Below are positions 25,218 through 34,349 of a stretch of 64,000 nucleotides of DNA, piece by piece. The first letter of the stretch is position 1; each line of letters begins with the position of its first letter. A program made the position numbers and the translations under genes. The stretch is from UBA2357 sp002344625 (GTDB taxonomy: Bacteria; Pseudomonadota; Gammaproteobacteria; Burkholderiales; Rhodocyclaceae): contig CALKIH010000039.1 in NCBI GenBank assembly GCA_937995335.1, positions 1 to 64,000 on the forward strand, in the 5' to 3' direction. The notes under the pieces were generated by a model that did no database searches, was not told the DNA's origin, and saw only the letters and a program-made list of their open reading frames with translations.

Positions 25218-26644
25218 TCGCCCACCCCGGCTCGACTGAAAGCCAGCCGCCGCAAGCCGTAGCCGGTCGCCAGCAGGGCGTCGGTCGCCGATTCGAGCGC
25301 CTGCGCGAAGTCGGTGCTCAGGTGCAGCGTGGCGGCATCGGCGACGCGCTCGGCGAGCGCGCGGCGCACCGCGCGCAGCAGGATGTCGCTCTGGCGCTCC
25401 GCATTGAGTACCCGCCACAGCGCGGCGACGAACTCCTCGTGGTCCTCGGCGCTGCTGTCCTCGCCGAATCCGCGGGCGATCGCCAGCGCCTTGACATGAT
25501 CCTGCGCCGCGCCGAGCACGGCGTCGACCAGCAGCCGCATCGACTGGTGTACTTCGCCGTGCCAACCGTGGTGGTGCCCGGCCGCAATCAGTGACAGCAG
25601 GAAGGCCGCCTCTTCGAGCGCGTCGGCGACATTGTCAGCGGTCTCCACGAGCCTCGCGAAACCGGCCCAGCGCGGGCGCGCCTCGGCACGTGCGCGCGCC
25701 TCCATCACCAACTGGTCGGCGCGGCGCTCCCAGTCCTTGGCACGCTCGGCGAAGTGGCCGGCGGCCTCGCGGTCGCGTTCGTGGCCGTGCGCCAGCGCGT
25801 CGCGCAGCCCCTCGGCCAACGCATGGCAATAGGCGGCGTGTTCGGCCAGAAGGTCGAACGTGTCGTGGCGGCTCATGTAGCGCGCGAGCAGCAGCCGTAC
25901 GTCGTCGGCGATCAGCGCGGCCGGCTGGTGTTGCTGCAGCGCCTTGGTTGCGAGGGCGAAGGCGTCGACCAGGAAGGCGCGTGCCCGGTCGGCGCCCATG
26001 ACCTCATCGAGCCGGTCGCCGAGGTGAAAATAGTCCGGGCCGAGCGCCTCCATCGCGCCGAAGATCAGCTTCTCGCCCCCCGCCACCAGCCAGCTCATGT
26101 GACCGATGCGGCGGCCGGCCGCCTCGGTCAGCACCGCCAGCGCGACCGCCTTGCCGACGAACTGCTCGAGCCGCTTGCGCGCCCGGTTCCAGTCGATCAG
26201 GAAGACGATGCGCTCGCCGATGCTTTCGAGCACCGTGCCCAGGTGTTCCTCGTCATCGCAGCCGAAGGTGGCGACACCCACATAATAGGCGTCGCCCGCG
26301 TTGAGGCCGGCGGTCACGCGCGCCTGCGGCTCGGACCAGTTCGCCCCCACCTCTTCGAGCAGGGCGCGGAAGAAGGAGAAACGCCGCCGATGCAGGTCCG
26401 AGTACGTCAGGCTCACGCTCAGATCTTCGACCCGGAGCACCAGCACGTGCGCGTCGTTGGTGCCGATGTCGTTCTGCAGCAGCAGACGCTCGCCGTCGCG
26501 GGTGGCAGCCGTATCGAGCCCCGGATGATCGAGCTTGAGCATGCGCGTCCGCCCGATACCACGCATGAAGGCGGCCACGCGCGGACGATCGGCCTCATCC
26601 AGTTGCCACACGTGCGCCCCGTCGATGTCTTCGCTCGACAGCAA
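25214..26644 (-). CDS. Uncharacterised protein with a PhoU/DUF47-like helical C-terminus
   Basis: 476 aa, no signal peptide or membrane helix. The N-terminal ~120 residues look mixed alpha/beta (RLLLQNDIGTNDAHVLVLRV, YSDLHRRRFSFFRALLEEVG). The rest is almost wholly helical. The stretch AERAKDWERRADQLVMEARA and LVETADNVADALEEAAFLLS (about residues 315-365) resembles the acidic metal-binding helices of PhoU/DUF47 proteins. It sits between a 180-aa protein and the short dikinase with overlapping ends on both sides (50 and 4 bases), so the three are made together. A role as acceptor or regulatory subunit for the dikinase is inference only. Confidence 0.6.
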   Translation of the reverse strand: MLSSEDIDGAHVWQLDEADRPRVAAFMRGIGRTRMLKLDHPGLDTAATRDGERLLLQNDIGTNDAHVLVLRVEDLSVSLTYSDLHRRRFSFFRALLEEVGANWSEPQARVTAGLNAGDAYYVGVATFGCDDEEHLGTVLESIGERIVFLIDWNRARKRLEQFVGKAVALAVLTEAAGRRIGHMSWLVAGGEKLIFGAMEALGPDYFHLGDRLDEVMGADRARAFLVDAFALATKALQQHQPAALIADDVRLLLARYMSRHDTFDLLAEHAAYCHALAEGLRDALAHGHERDREAAGHFAERAKDWERRADQLVMEARARAEARPRWAGFARLVETADNVADALEEAAFLLSLIAAGHHHGWHGEVHQSMRLLVDAVLGAAQDHVKALAIARGFGEDSSAEDHEEFVAALWRVLNAERQSDILLRAVRRALAERVADAATLHLSTDFAQALESATDALLATGYGLRRLAFSRAGVGE

Positions 26645-27137
26645 TGCGATTGAGCGCCTTGTGCAGATCCATGATCAGCACATGCACGCTGTCCTCCTCG
26701 CCGCGCTTGCCGCTGACCAGGGCGTGAAGCTGCTCGGGCACAAGTTCGTCGGGCGACAACGCCTCCAGCCAGGCGCTCCAATGCGCGAGCCGGGCATCGA
26801 AGTCCGCGTCGCCCTCGAGCGGCCGCGCCATCGTGCGCAGGTCCTCGCGCAGCAGAACGCCGAGGCGCGACAGTTCGGGCACATGTAGCGTCCTGCCCTC
26901 GCGATAGGCGCTGGCGGGCAGGTCGGCGAGCCACGGCGCATTCACGCCGGCGGCGGCGAACTCGCGCGACAAGTCGAGGGCGGGCGCGTCGGCCCGGTCC
27001 GCGCGCTCATCGGCAGCCTGGAGCACGCTCAGATAGAGCTTGAGGCGGTCGTTGGCCGCCAGCGCGGCCTTCACGCGCGCGGGTTTCAGCAGCTCGTCGT
27101 TCTGCCCCAGGGTCGCAAGCGCATCGATCTTTTCCAC
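26595..27137 (-). CDS. Uncharacterised helical protein, first gene of the short-dikinase operon
   Basis: 180 aa from a GTG at 27137 (GAGAG upstream). It is acidic, helical and soluble, with no recognisable domain. Regions that look structured are KPARVKAALAANDRLKLYLS, PELSRLGVLLREDLRTMARP and EEDSVHVLIMDLHKALNRIA. It overlaps the 476-aa gene by 50 bases. I do not recognise the family. About 200 bases separate it from the upstream indolepyruvate oxidoreductase gene on the same strand. Confidence 0.6.
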   Translation of the reverse strand: MEKIDALATLGQNDELLKPARVKAALAANDRLKLYLSVLQAADERADRADAPALDLSREFAAAGVNAPWLADLPASAYREGRTLHVPELSRLGVLLREDLRTMARPLEGDADFDARLAHWSAWLEALSPDELVPEQLHALVSGKRGEEDSVHVLIMDLHKALNRIAVERRHRRGARVATG

Positions 27138-27336
27138 CGCAGGCTCTCGTGTTTTTATTTTTTTTATTCTCTCCGGCCAATGTGACCAACGCGTGACGCA
27201 CCAGCCCCCTGGCGCAACGGACCGCGCCGATGCTGTCGGCTCCGCGGCTACCGCCGTATTACATATTTGATCGCACCAGGGCCCACCGGTCGCGATCCCG
27301 GTTCGATCATGGCTTCCGTGGCGGTCTGCCGACCGC

Positions 27337-30300
27337 TCAGCCCGCCAGCACCGCGATCGTCACCCGCGGTTTGGCACCAGCCCTGCCGACCGCCGGCTTG
27401 CCGCTGCGCAAGGCCTCGAGCAAGGCACTCCGGCGGCGGCGGGCGTGGACCACATGGCGCTCGCGCACATGGCCGAAACCGCGGATCTGCTCCGGCAGGG
27501 CCGCGAGCTCGATTGCCGTCTCGTGGTTGCCGGGCGCGAGTCCGGCGAGGATCTCGTCGACCGCTGCTTCGTACTCGTCGATCAGCGCGCGATCGAGCTT
27601 GCGGTCGGCCGAACGCGCGAACGGGTCGAAGCGGCCGCCGCGCAAGCCCTTGAACCGGGTCAGCAGCCGCATCGCCTTCAGCATCCACGGGCCGAAGCGG
27701 CGCTTGTGCAGATGCCCGGTGTCGGGATCGCGGTCGGCGAGCAGCGGCGGGGCGAGGTTGAACACCAGCTTGTAGTCGCCTTCGAACTGCTCCCCGATGC
27801 GCTTGAGGAAATCGCCGTCGGTGTACAGGCGCGCGACCTCATACTCGTCCTTGTACGCCAGCAGCTTGTGATAGCCACGGGCGACCGCCTCGGTCAGCAG
27901 CGTGATGCCCGGCGCGACCTCGGCCTCGGCGGCGCGCACCCGCGCCACCAGCCCGGTGTAGCGCGCCGCGTAGGCGGCGTCCTGGTAATCGACCAGGTGC
28001 GCACTGCGGCGTGCGATCACCTCGTCGACCGTGGCCGACAGCCGGTGGTGGTCGGGCTTGCCGTGGCGGGAGCGGGCCGCGTCGGCAACCGCCGCCGGCT
28101 CGACCGCGGCGCGCCGACCCCACTGGAACGCGGCCTTGTTGGCCGCGACCGCGGCCGCGTTGATCTCGATGGCCCGCATCAGCGCCTCGAACGACAACGG
28201 CACCAGGCCCTTCTGCCAGGCGTAACCGAGCATGAACAGGTTGGTCGCGATCGAATCGCCCAGGATCGCGGTGGCAAGCCGCGATGCTTCGATGAACTCG
28301 ACCCTGTCCGTGCCCGCCGCTTCGACGATCTGCCGCGCCATCGCCAGGGCCGGAAACTGCGGGTCGGGGGCCGCCACGACGTCGCCACTCCGTGCCTGGG
28401 CCGCGAAGCCGCGCACGAACTCGCTGGTGTTGGTGTGGTCGCGATTGATCACGACCCGTGTGTGGCCGGCACGCATCTTGGCCAGCGATTCGTCCGAGGC
28501 CGCCACCACCAGATCGCAGCCGATCACCGCATTGGCCTCGCCGGCGGCGACCCGTGCGGCGTGGAGCTGTTCGGGCCGGTCGGCGATGCGCACATGCGAC
28601 CATACCGCCCCGCCCTTCTGCGCCAGCCCGGCCATGTCGAGCACCGACACGCCCTTGCCCTCGAGATGCGCCGCCATGCCCAGCAGCGCGCCGATCGTGA
28701 CGACACCGGTGCCGCCCACGCCGGTGATCAGAATGCCCCACGGTGCGGCGGTGGCCGGCAGTTGCGGCAGCGGCAGCGACGCGAAGACGTCCTCGCCCGC
28801 CTTGGCGGCCTTGCCCTTGCGCAGTTGCCCGCCTTCGATCGTGACGAAACTGGGGCAGAAGCCCTTGACGCACGAGAAGTCCTTGTTGCATGACGACTGA
28901 TCGATCGTGCGCTTTCGCCCGAATTCGGTCTCCACCGCGGCCACCGACATGCAGTTCGACTTGTCGCTGCAGTCGCCGCAGCCTTCGCACACCAGGTCGT
29001 TGATGACCACCCGGGTGGCGGGATCGGGGAACTTGCCGCGCTTCCGGCGGCGGCGCTTCTCGGCCGCGCAGGTCTGGTCGAAGATCAGCGCGGTCACGCC
29101 GGGCGAAGCGCGCAACTGGCGCTGGATCGCATCGAGTTCGTCGCGATGGCGGATCGGCACGCCGTGCGGCAGATCGGACGGTCCGTAAGCGCGTTCGGTG
29201 CCGTCGGTGACGACGATCACGTTGTGCACACCCTCGGCATGCAGTTGCCGGGCGATGATCGGCACCGACAGGGCGCCGTCATGCGGCTGCCCGCCGGTCA
29301 TCGCGACCGCGTCGTTGTAGAGGATCTTGTAGGTAATGTTCACCTTCGCCGCGACCGACGCGCGGATCGCGAGAATCCCGGAGTGCATGTAGGTGCCGTC
29401 GCCCAGGTTCGCGAACACGTGCTCGGTGCGGGTGAAGGGCGACTGGCCGATCCAGGGCACGCCTTCGCCCCCCATCTGGCTGAAGGTCTGGGTCGCCTCG
29501 GGCGACAGCCAGGTGGCCATGTAGTGGCAGCCGATGCCGGCGATCGCGCGCGAGCCGGCCGGCACCTTGGTCGAACTGTTGTGCGGACAGCCGGAACAGT
29601 AGTGGGGCACGCGCTGGATGACATCGCGCGGCCGGGCCAGCGCCGCCTCCTTGGCCTCGATGAAAGCGAGGCGGGCCTTGATCCGGTCCGAGGTGTAGAA
29701 GCGCGCGATGCGCCCGGCGATCGCACGCGCGATCATCGCCGGGGTGAGCTCGCCGGCGGCCGGCAGCAGCCAGTCGCCGTGCGGCAGGGCCCATTCGCCC
29801 TTCTCGTCGAACTTGCCGATCACCCGCGGGCGCACGCTCTCGTCCCAGTTGTAGAGCTCTTCCTTCAGTTGATACTCGAGGAACTGGCGCTTTTCCTCGA
29901 CCACCAGGATTTCGTCCAGGCCGCGGGCGAAGCTGCGCACGCCCTCGGCCTCGAGCGGCCACACCATGCCAATCTTGTACACGCGCAAGCCGATCTCGGC
30001 CGCGGTGTGGTCGTCTATGCCGAGGTCTTCGAGCGCCTGGCGCACATCGAGATAGCTCTTGCCGCTGGTGATGATGCCGAGCTTGGCGTCGGGGCTGTCG
30101 ATGACGAGCTTGTTGAGCGCGTTGGCGCGGCAATAGGCCAGCGCGGCATACAGCTTGTGATGCAGCAGGCGCTTTTCCTGCACCAGCGGGGGATCGGGCC
30201 AGCGCAGGTTGAGGCCGTCGTCCGGCAGCGGAAAATCGGTCGGGATCACGGTCTCGACCCTGAACGGATCGACATCGACCGAGGCCGAGGTCTCGACCGT

Positions 30301-30930
30301 ATCGGTGAGCGCCTTGAACGCGACCCAGCAGCCGGAGTAGCGCGACATCTGGAAGCCATGCAGGCCGTACTCGAGGTATTCCTGGATGCCCGCGGGCGCG
30401 AGCACCGGCATCATCAAGGCCTTGAACACATGTTCGGTCTGGTGCGGCAGTGTCGACGACTTGGCGGCATGGTCGTCGCCCGCGACCACCAGCACCCCAC
30501 CATGCTTCGAGGTGCCGGCCGCGTTGGCATGGCGCAACACGTCGCCGCTGCGGTCCACGCCCGGGCCCTTGCCGTACCAGATCGAGAACACGCCGTCGTA
30601 GAGCGCGTTCGGGTCGAGCGTGACCTGCTGGGTACCCCACACCGAGGTTGCCGCGAGGTCTTCGTTCAAGCCGGGCTGAAAGCGGATGTGCATCGGCTCG
30701 AGCACCTTCTTCGCCTTCCAGAATTCCTGGTCGACGTTGCCGAGCGGCGAGCCGCGGTAGCCGGTCACGAACCCGGCGGTGTTGAGCCCCGCCGCTTCGT
30801 CGCGCATGCGCTGCATCATCGGCAGGCGCACCAGCGCCTGGATGCCGGTCATGTAGGCACGGCCGTGGTTGAGGGTGTATTTGTCTTCGAGGGTGACGCT
30901 GGGCAGGAGTTTCGCCATGGTCCGGTACAT
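27337..30930 (-). CDS. Indolepyruvate:ferredoxin oxidoreductase, fused single-chain form
   Basis: 1197 aa; a start at 30918 (MAKLLPSVTLEDKYT) is also possible and neither has a clear ribosome site. In order: pyrimidine-binding and TPP-binding domains (e.g. NTAGFVTGYRGSPLGNVDQE; SGCPHNSSTKVP; GDGTYMHSGILAIRASVAAK), a ferredoxin-like section with CEGCGDCSDKSNC and CNKDFSCVKGFCP (about residues 645-690), the gamma-type domain (ILITGVGGTGVVTIGALLGM) and a C-terminal DUF6537-like domain. It oxidatively decarboxylates arylpyruvates to aryl-acyl-CoA, giving electrons to ferredoxin. This form, common in aerobic betaproteobacteria, is usually linked to aromatic amino acid breakdown. Confidence 0.9.
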   Translation of the reverse strand: MYRTMAKLLPSVTLEDKYTLNHGRAYMTGIQALVRLPMMQRMRDEAAGLNTAGFVTGYRGSPLGNVDQEFWKAKKVLEPMHIRFQPGLNEDLAATSVWGTQQVTLDPNALYDGVFSIWYGKGPGVDRSGDVLRHANAAGTSKHGGVLVVAGDDHAAKSSTLPHQTEHVFKALMMPVLAPAGIQEYLEYGLHGFQMSRYSGCWVAFKALTDTVETSASVDVDPFRVETVIPTDFPLPDDGLNLRWPDPPLVQEKRLLHHKLYAALAYCRANALNKLVIDSPDAKLGIITSGKSYLDVRQALEDLGIDDHTAAEIGLRVYKIGMVWPLEAEGVRSFARGLDEILVVEEKRQFLEYQLKEELYNWDESVRPRVIGKFDEKGEWALPHGDWLLPAAGELTPAMIARAIAGRIARFYTSDRIKARLAFIEAKEAALARPRDVIQRVPHYCSGCPHNSSTKVPAGSRAIAGIGCHYMATWLSPEATQTFSQMGGEGVPWIGQSPFTRTEHVFANLGDGTYMHSGILAIRASVAAKVNITYKILYNDAVAMTGGQPHDGALSVPIIARQLHAEGVHNVIVVTDGTERAYGPSDLPHGVPIRHRDELDAIQRQLRASPGVTALIFDQTCAAEKRRRRKRGKFPDPATRVVINDLVCEGCGDCSDKSNCMSVAAVETEFGRKRTIDQSSCNKDFSCVKGFCPSFVTIEGGQLRKGKAAKAGEDVFASLPLPQLPATAAPWGILITGVGGTGVVTIGALLGMAAHLEGKGVSVLDMAGLAQKGGAVWSHVRIADRPEQLHAARVAAGEANAVIGCDLVVAASDESLAKMRAGHTRVVINRDHTNTSEFVRGFAAQARSGDVVAAPDPQFPALAMARQIVEAAGTDRVEFIEASRLATAILGDSIATNLFMLGYAWQKGLVPLSFEALMRAIEINAAAVAANKAAFQWGRRAAVEPAAVADAARSRHGKPDHHRLSATVDEVIARRSAHLVDYQDAAYAARYTGLVARVRAAEAEVAPGITLLTEAVARGYHKLLAYKDEYEVARLYTDGDFLKRIGEQFEGDYKLVFNLAPPLLADRDPDTGHLHKRRFGPWMLKAMRLLTRFKGLRGGRFDPFARSADRKLDRALIDEYEAAVDEILAGLAPGNHETAIELAALPEQIRGFGHVRERHVVHARRRRSALLEALRSGKPAVGRAGAKPRVTIAVLAG

Positions 30931-31181
30931 CGGCGGCCGACCGGGCGGGCTCGTGGCGCCGCTGGCGGGCTCGACGACGTTGTCTCCTTTGTAATGTTGT
31001 CCGGGACCCGCTGCTGTGCAAGCGGAAACGACATTCTGGAGATGGCAGGGGAGAAAAGCTTTGCTCGTTTGGACACGGAAACGACCACGCCCGAAAAATT
31101 CTTTCCGTCCGAAGCCGGATAGACGCCAGATTCGTTCTCTAACAGACGATCACCGGCATAGCCCCGGCTTTCATATCGTGT

Positions 31182-31604
31182 TTAGTTTGCGGCCGCTTGC
31201 CGCCGCGCCTCGATCTCTGCCTGACGCAATTGACTGGCGGGCAACCCGCCGATACTCCAGTCCTCGGGCGCCACCGGAATGATCCCCCCGCGCACCAGAC
31301 TCCGTTCTACCCCGAGGATATCGACGATCAGATCAGTGAAGGCCGCAAGCAAGCTCTGCCGGTCTGCGAGCGACCGCCCCTCGAGCACGATGAACGAGAA
31401 ATAGGGCGCCATCGCATTCGAATCACTGACCATTTTCCCCCCGACACACATGAAGCGAGGCTCATGCTCGGTCGCGAAGACACGCACACGATCGATCGGG
31501 CAGCGCAATCCAGCGGCAAAGACCATGCTGCAACGGAGCAGCAGGTTTTCCACGGCTGGTGCCGGATGCTGCCCGCGCACCAGATGAATGTCGAGAATAG
31601 GCAT
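31182..31604 (-). CDS. Tautomerase superfamily protein (long form)
   Basis: 140 aa beginning with Pro1 after Met (MPILDIHLVRGQ), the catalytic N-terminal proline of the tautomerase superfamily. The length is that of two fused 60-70 residue units, as in cis-CaaD-type enzymes, rather than the short 4-oxalocrotonate tautomerase encoded at 34346. MVFAAGLRCPIDRVRVFATE and LLAAFTDLIVDILGVERSLV show the family pattern. It is the last gene of the lower meta-cleavage operon. A side isomerisation step is likely, but the substrate cannot be read from the sequence. Confidence 0.75.
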   Translation of the reverse strand: MPILDIHLVRGQHPAPAVENLLLRCSMVFAAGLRCPIDRVRVFATEHEPRFMCVGGKMVSDSNAMAPYFSFIVLEGRSLADRQSLLAAFTDLIVDILGVERSLVRGGIIPVAPEDWSIGGLPASQLRQAEIEARRQAAAN

Positions 31605-31615
31605 TTCTGTTCCTT

Positions 31616-32377
31616 TCAGGGAAGGCCACGCCGGCGGCCGGCATCGAGCATCAGCGAGGAACCGGTCATCGCCGAAGCCTCCGGTGCAAGCAGCATTTCC
31701 AGAGCCCAGGCCACCTGCCCCGGCTCGGTGAACGCATGGATCGAAGACTCGCTCAGCATTGAGGCCAGCACGGCATCAACCGTGGTTTCCTGCAGACGAG
31801 CGCGATCGGCGGCAACCCGGCGCAGGCGCTCAGTATCAGCCGGCCCCGGCGCCACCAGATGGGCGGTGATGCCGCGCTCACCATAGGCCAGACTCAACTG
31901 GCGCACGACGTTGACCAGTGCCGCGTTCGCGACGCCGGCCGCCGCCGCGTAAGCGGTCGGCTCGAAACCGTAGTGACCGCCGACGGCGACGAGCCGTGAG
32001 TCTCTCTGCAGATGCCCGTCGACCGCCCGCACCAGGCGTAACATGCCCCCGACCTTGATATTGACGGCATCGACCAGGGCGGAGGTGGCGATGTTCAGGA
32101 CGCCCCCACCCACGCTGACCCCCGGGCCATGCACGACCATGCGCACTTGGCCGGGCAAGGCGTCGCGAATCTTTTCGACCGATTCGTCCTGGCCGATGTC
32201 GGCGACACACGACACCAGGCCCGGATACCGCGCAGTCAGCGCCTGCAGCGCGCTTTCGCTCCGTGCGACCGCAACGACGCCGAAACCACGCGCCAGGAAA
32301 CGCTCGACCATCACCGCACCCAAAGCGCCGGTGGCGCCGACGATGACGACCCATTCCCTGTTTTCAGCCATGGTCAT
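31616..32377 (-). CDS. SDR-family protein lacking the catalytic Ser and Lys
   Basis: 253 aa Rossmann protein. The nucleotide motif is WVVIVGATGALGAVMVERFL and the fold continues through a usual C-terminus (GITAHLVAPGPADTERLRRV; GSSLMLDAGR). The active site is altered: where SDRs have Ser and YxxxK this one reads VGGHYGFEPTAYAAAAGVAN, so Lys of YxxxK is Ala and the usual Ser position is Gly. It may bind NAD(P)H without ordinary dehydrogenase activity. It is coupled to dmpG by a 4-base overlap. Confidence 0.8.
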   Translation of the reverse strand: MTMAENREWVVIVGATGALGAVMVERFLARGFGVVAVARSESALQALTARYPGLVSCVADIGQDESVEKIRDALPGQVRMVVHGPGVSVGGGVLNIATSALVDAVNIKVGGMLRLVRAVDGHLQRDSRLVAVGGHYGFEPTAYAAAAGVANAALVNVVRQLSLAYGERGITAHLVAPGPADTERLRRVAADRARLQETTVDAVLASMLSESSIHAFTEPGQVAWALEMLLAPEASAMTGSSLMLDAGRRRGLP

Positions 32378-33438
32378 CCGTAAGCCTTGGCGTCCTTGAG
32401 CAGGCCGCGTTCCTTGGCCATGGTCATGGCCGTATCGACGATCATGTCTTCCTGACCGCCAATCATCTTCTTGCGGCCGAGTTCGACCAGAATGTCGCGC
32501 GCCGGGATGCCGAAACGCTCCCCGGCCCGCTTGGCGTGCAGCAGAAAGGTCGAATAGACGCCCGCGAAACCTAGCGTCAGAGAGGCGCGATCGACGCGGA
32601 CCATGTGCTCCATCAGCGGCACGATCAGGTCTTCGGCCATGTCCATCAGCTTGAACAGGTCGCAGCCGGTTTCGATGCCCATGCGTTCGCAGACGGCGAC
32701 GAAGACCTCGGTCGGCGTATTGCCGGCCCCGGCACCGAGGCCGGCGACGGAAGCGTCGATGCGGCTGGCGCCCGCTTCGATGGCAGCGATCGAGTTGGCG
32801 ATGCCCATGCCCATGTTGTGATGGCCGTGAAAGCCGATTTCGGTTTCCGGCTTGAGCACCGCACGCAGGGCCGAGACGCGTGCCTTGACGTCACCCGGCA
32901 GCATGTAGCCGGCCGAATCGGTGATGTAAACCGTCTGGGCGCCGTAGGATTCCATCAGCTTGCCCTGCTGAGCCAGGCCTTCGGCGGTGTTCAGGTGAGC
33001 CATCATCAGGAAGCCGCTGGTATCCATGCCCAGCTTGCGGGCGAAGGCGATGTGCTGCGGCGAGGTATCCGCTTCGGTGCAGTGGGTGGCGACATGCACG
33101 CTGCGCGCCCCGGCGTCATAGGCCGACTGCAGTTCCTTCATGGTCCCCAGACCGGGAATCAGCAGGACAGAAATCCTTGCCCGCTTCATCTTCCCCGCGA
33201 CGGCCGCGATGTAGTCCTCGTTGGCGTGCGGCGCGAACCCGTGCTGCAACGAATTGCCGCCGAGGCCGGCGCCGTGCGTGACCTGGATCAGCGGCACCCC
33301 TGCGTCGTCGAGGGCCGTCGCGATGCTGACCATCTGCTCGATGGACATCTGTTCCCGCTTGGCATGCATGCCGTCGCGCAGCGACATGTCGTGGATGACG
33401 ACCTTGCGGCCCTCGAGATGGGTTTCGGCGCTCATCAC
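32374..33438 (-). CDS. dmpG: 4-hydroxy-2-oxovalerate aldolase
   Basis: 354 aa, DRE-TIM metallolyase. The signature HDMSLRDGMHAKREQMS carries the metal-binding Asp and catalytic Arg; EIGFHGHHNMGMGIANS holds the two metal His; C-terminal DmpG-type domain follows (FAGVYSTFLLHAKRAGERFG, ELGRKKMIGGQEDMI). It splits 4-hydroxy-2-oxovalerate into pyruvate and acetaldehyde. Acetaldehyde is channelled directly to its partner DmpF, encoded immediately upstream with a 4-base overlap. Confidence 0.97.
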   Translation of the reverse strand: MMSAETHLEGRKVVIHDMSLRDGMHAKREQMSIEQMVSIATALDDAGVPLIQVTHGAGLGGNSLQHGFAPHANEDYIAAVAGKMKRARISVLLIPGLGTMKELQSAYDAGARSVHVATHCTEADTSPQHIAFARKLGMDTSGFLMMAHLNTAEGLAQQGKLMESYGAQTVYITDSAGYMLPGDVKARVSALRAVLKPETEIGFHGHHNMGMGIANSIAAIEAGASRIDASVAGLGAGAGNTPTEVFVAVCERMGIETGCDLFKLMDMAEDLIVPLMEHMVRVDRASLTLGFAGVYSTFLLHAKRAGERFGIPARDILVELGRKKMIGGQEDMIVDTAMTMAKERGLLKDAKAYG

Positions 33439-34349
33439 GCGACCTCCAGAGGCTTCAGTTGAATCTTGCCGGCGATGATTTCTTCGGCGAACATCTCGGC
33501 GGTACGCGTCGCGGCCGCCGTCATGATGTCCAGATTGCCGGCGTATTTCGGCAGATAGTCGCCGAGACCGGCGACCTCCATGAACACCGACACTTTCCTG
33601 CCTTCGAACAGCGGACCGTTGACCAGACGATAGCCGGGAACGTAGCGCTGCACTTCGGCAATCATCTTCATGATCGACTCGGTGATGCGCGGCTGGTCCG
33701 GCTCGTCATCGGTCAGGCAATAAATGGTGTTGCGCATCATCATCGGCGGATCGGCCGGGTTGATGATGGCCAGCGCCTTGCCCTTGCGCGCGCCGCCGAC
33801 CACCTCGATGGCGTTCGAGGTCGTGTAGGTGAACTCGTCCAGATTCGCCCGGGTTCCCGGCCCCACCGACTTCGACGACAGGCTGGCGATGATCTCGCCA
33901 TAGGCCACGCTCTGGATGCGGGACACGGCATTGACGATGGGGATCGTCGCCTGGCCGGCGCAGGAAATCATGTTGACGTTCATCTCCACTTTGTCGGCAT
34001 GCTCGCGCAAGTTTACCGGCGGCACGCACAGCGGGCCGATGGCCGCGGGGGTGAGGTCTATCATCATCACCCCCAGCTCGTTGAGCTTGCGGCTGTTTTC
34101 CGCGTGCACATAGGCGCTGGTGGCGTCGAAGGCGATCTGGATGCCGTCCTCGCGCACATGCGGCAGCAGGCCGTCCACGCCTTCGGCGGTGGTCTTGAGG
34201 CCCAGTTCGCGCGCGCGCGCCAGGCCCTCGGACGCCGGGTCTATGCCCGCCATCCATACCGGTTCCAGCACCCGGCTGCGCTGGATCTTGTAGATCAGGT
34301 CGGTGCCGATGTTGCCCGACCCGATCAATGCACAGCGAATTTTCTTCAT
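33435..34349 (-). CDS. dmpF: Acetaldehyde dehydrogenase (acylating)
   Basis: 304 aa from ATG 34349 with AGGAGCAGGGA upstream. The NAD site is CALIGSGNIGTDLIYKIQRS; the catalytic Cys lies in NMISCAGQATIPIVNAVSRI; the DmpG-contacting C-terminal domain is present. It converts acetaldehyde, CoA and NAD+ to acetyl-CoA. The stop of the tautomerase gene and the stop/start with dmpG both overlap in ATGA, so the three are coupled. Confidence 0.97.
   Translation of the reverse strand: MKKIRCALIGSGNIGTDLIYKIQRSRVLEPVWMAGIDPASEGLARARELGLKTTAEGVDGLLPHVREDGIQIAFDATSAYVHAENSRKLNELGVMMIDLTPAAIGPLCVPPVNLREHADKVEMNVNMISCAGQATIPIVNAVSRIQSVAYGEIIASLSSKSVGPGTRANLDEFTYTTSNAIEVVGGARKGKALAIINPADPPMMMRNTIYCLTDDEPDQPRITESIMKMIAEVQRYVPGYRLVNGPLFEGRKVSVFMEVAGLGDYLPKYAGNLDIMTAAATRTAEMFAEEIIAGKIQLKPLEVA

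Noticed and set aside
27138..27336. Possible extra gene between the indolepyruvate oxidoreductase and the dikinase operon
   Set aside because: Only a short A/T-rich tract and mirror frames are present; no frame with a start and ribosome site.
29146..31122. A 658-codon open frame on the plus strand
   Set aside because: Antisense to the indolepyruvate oxidoreductase gene; composition is typical of a mirror frame.
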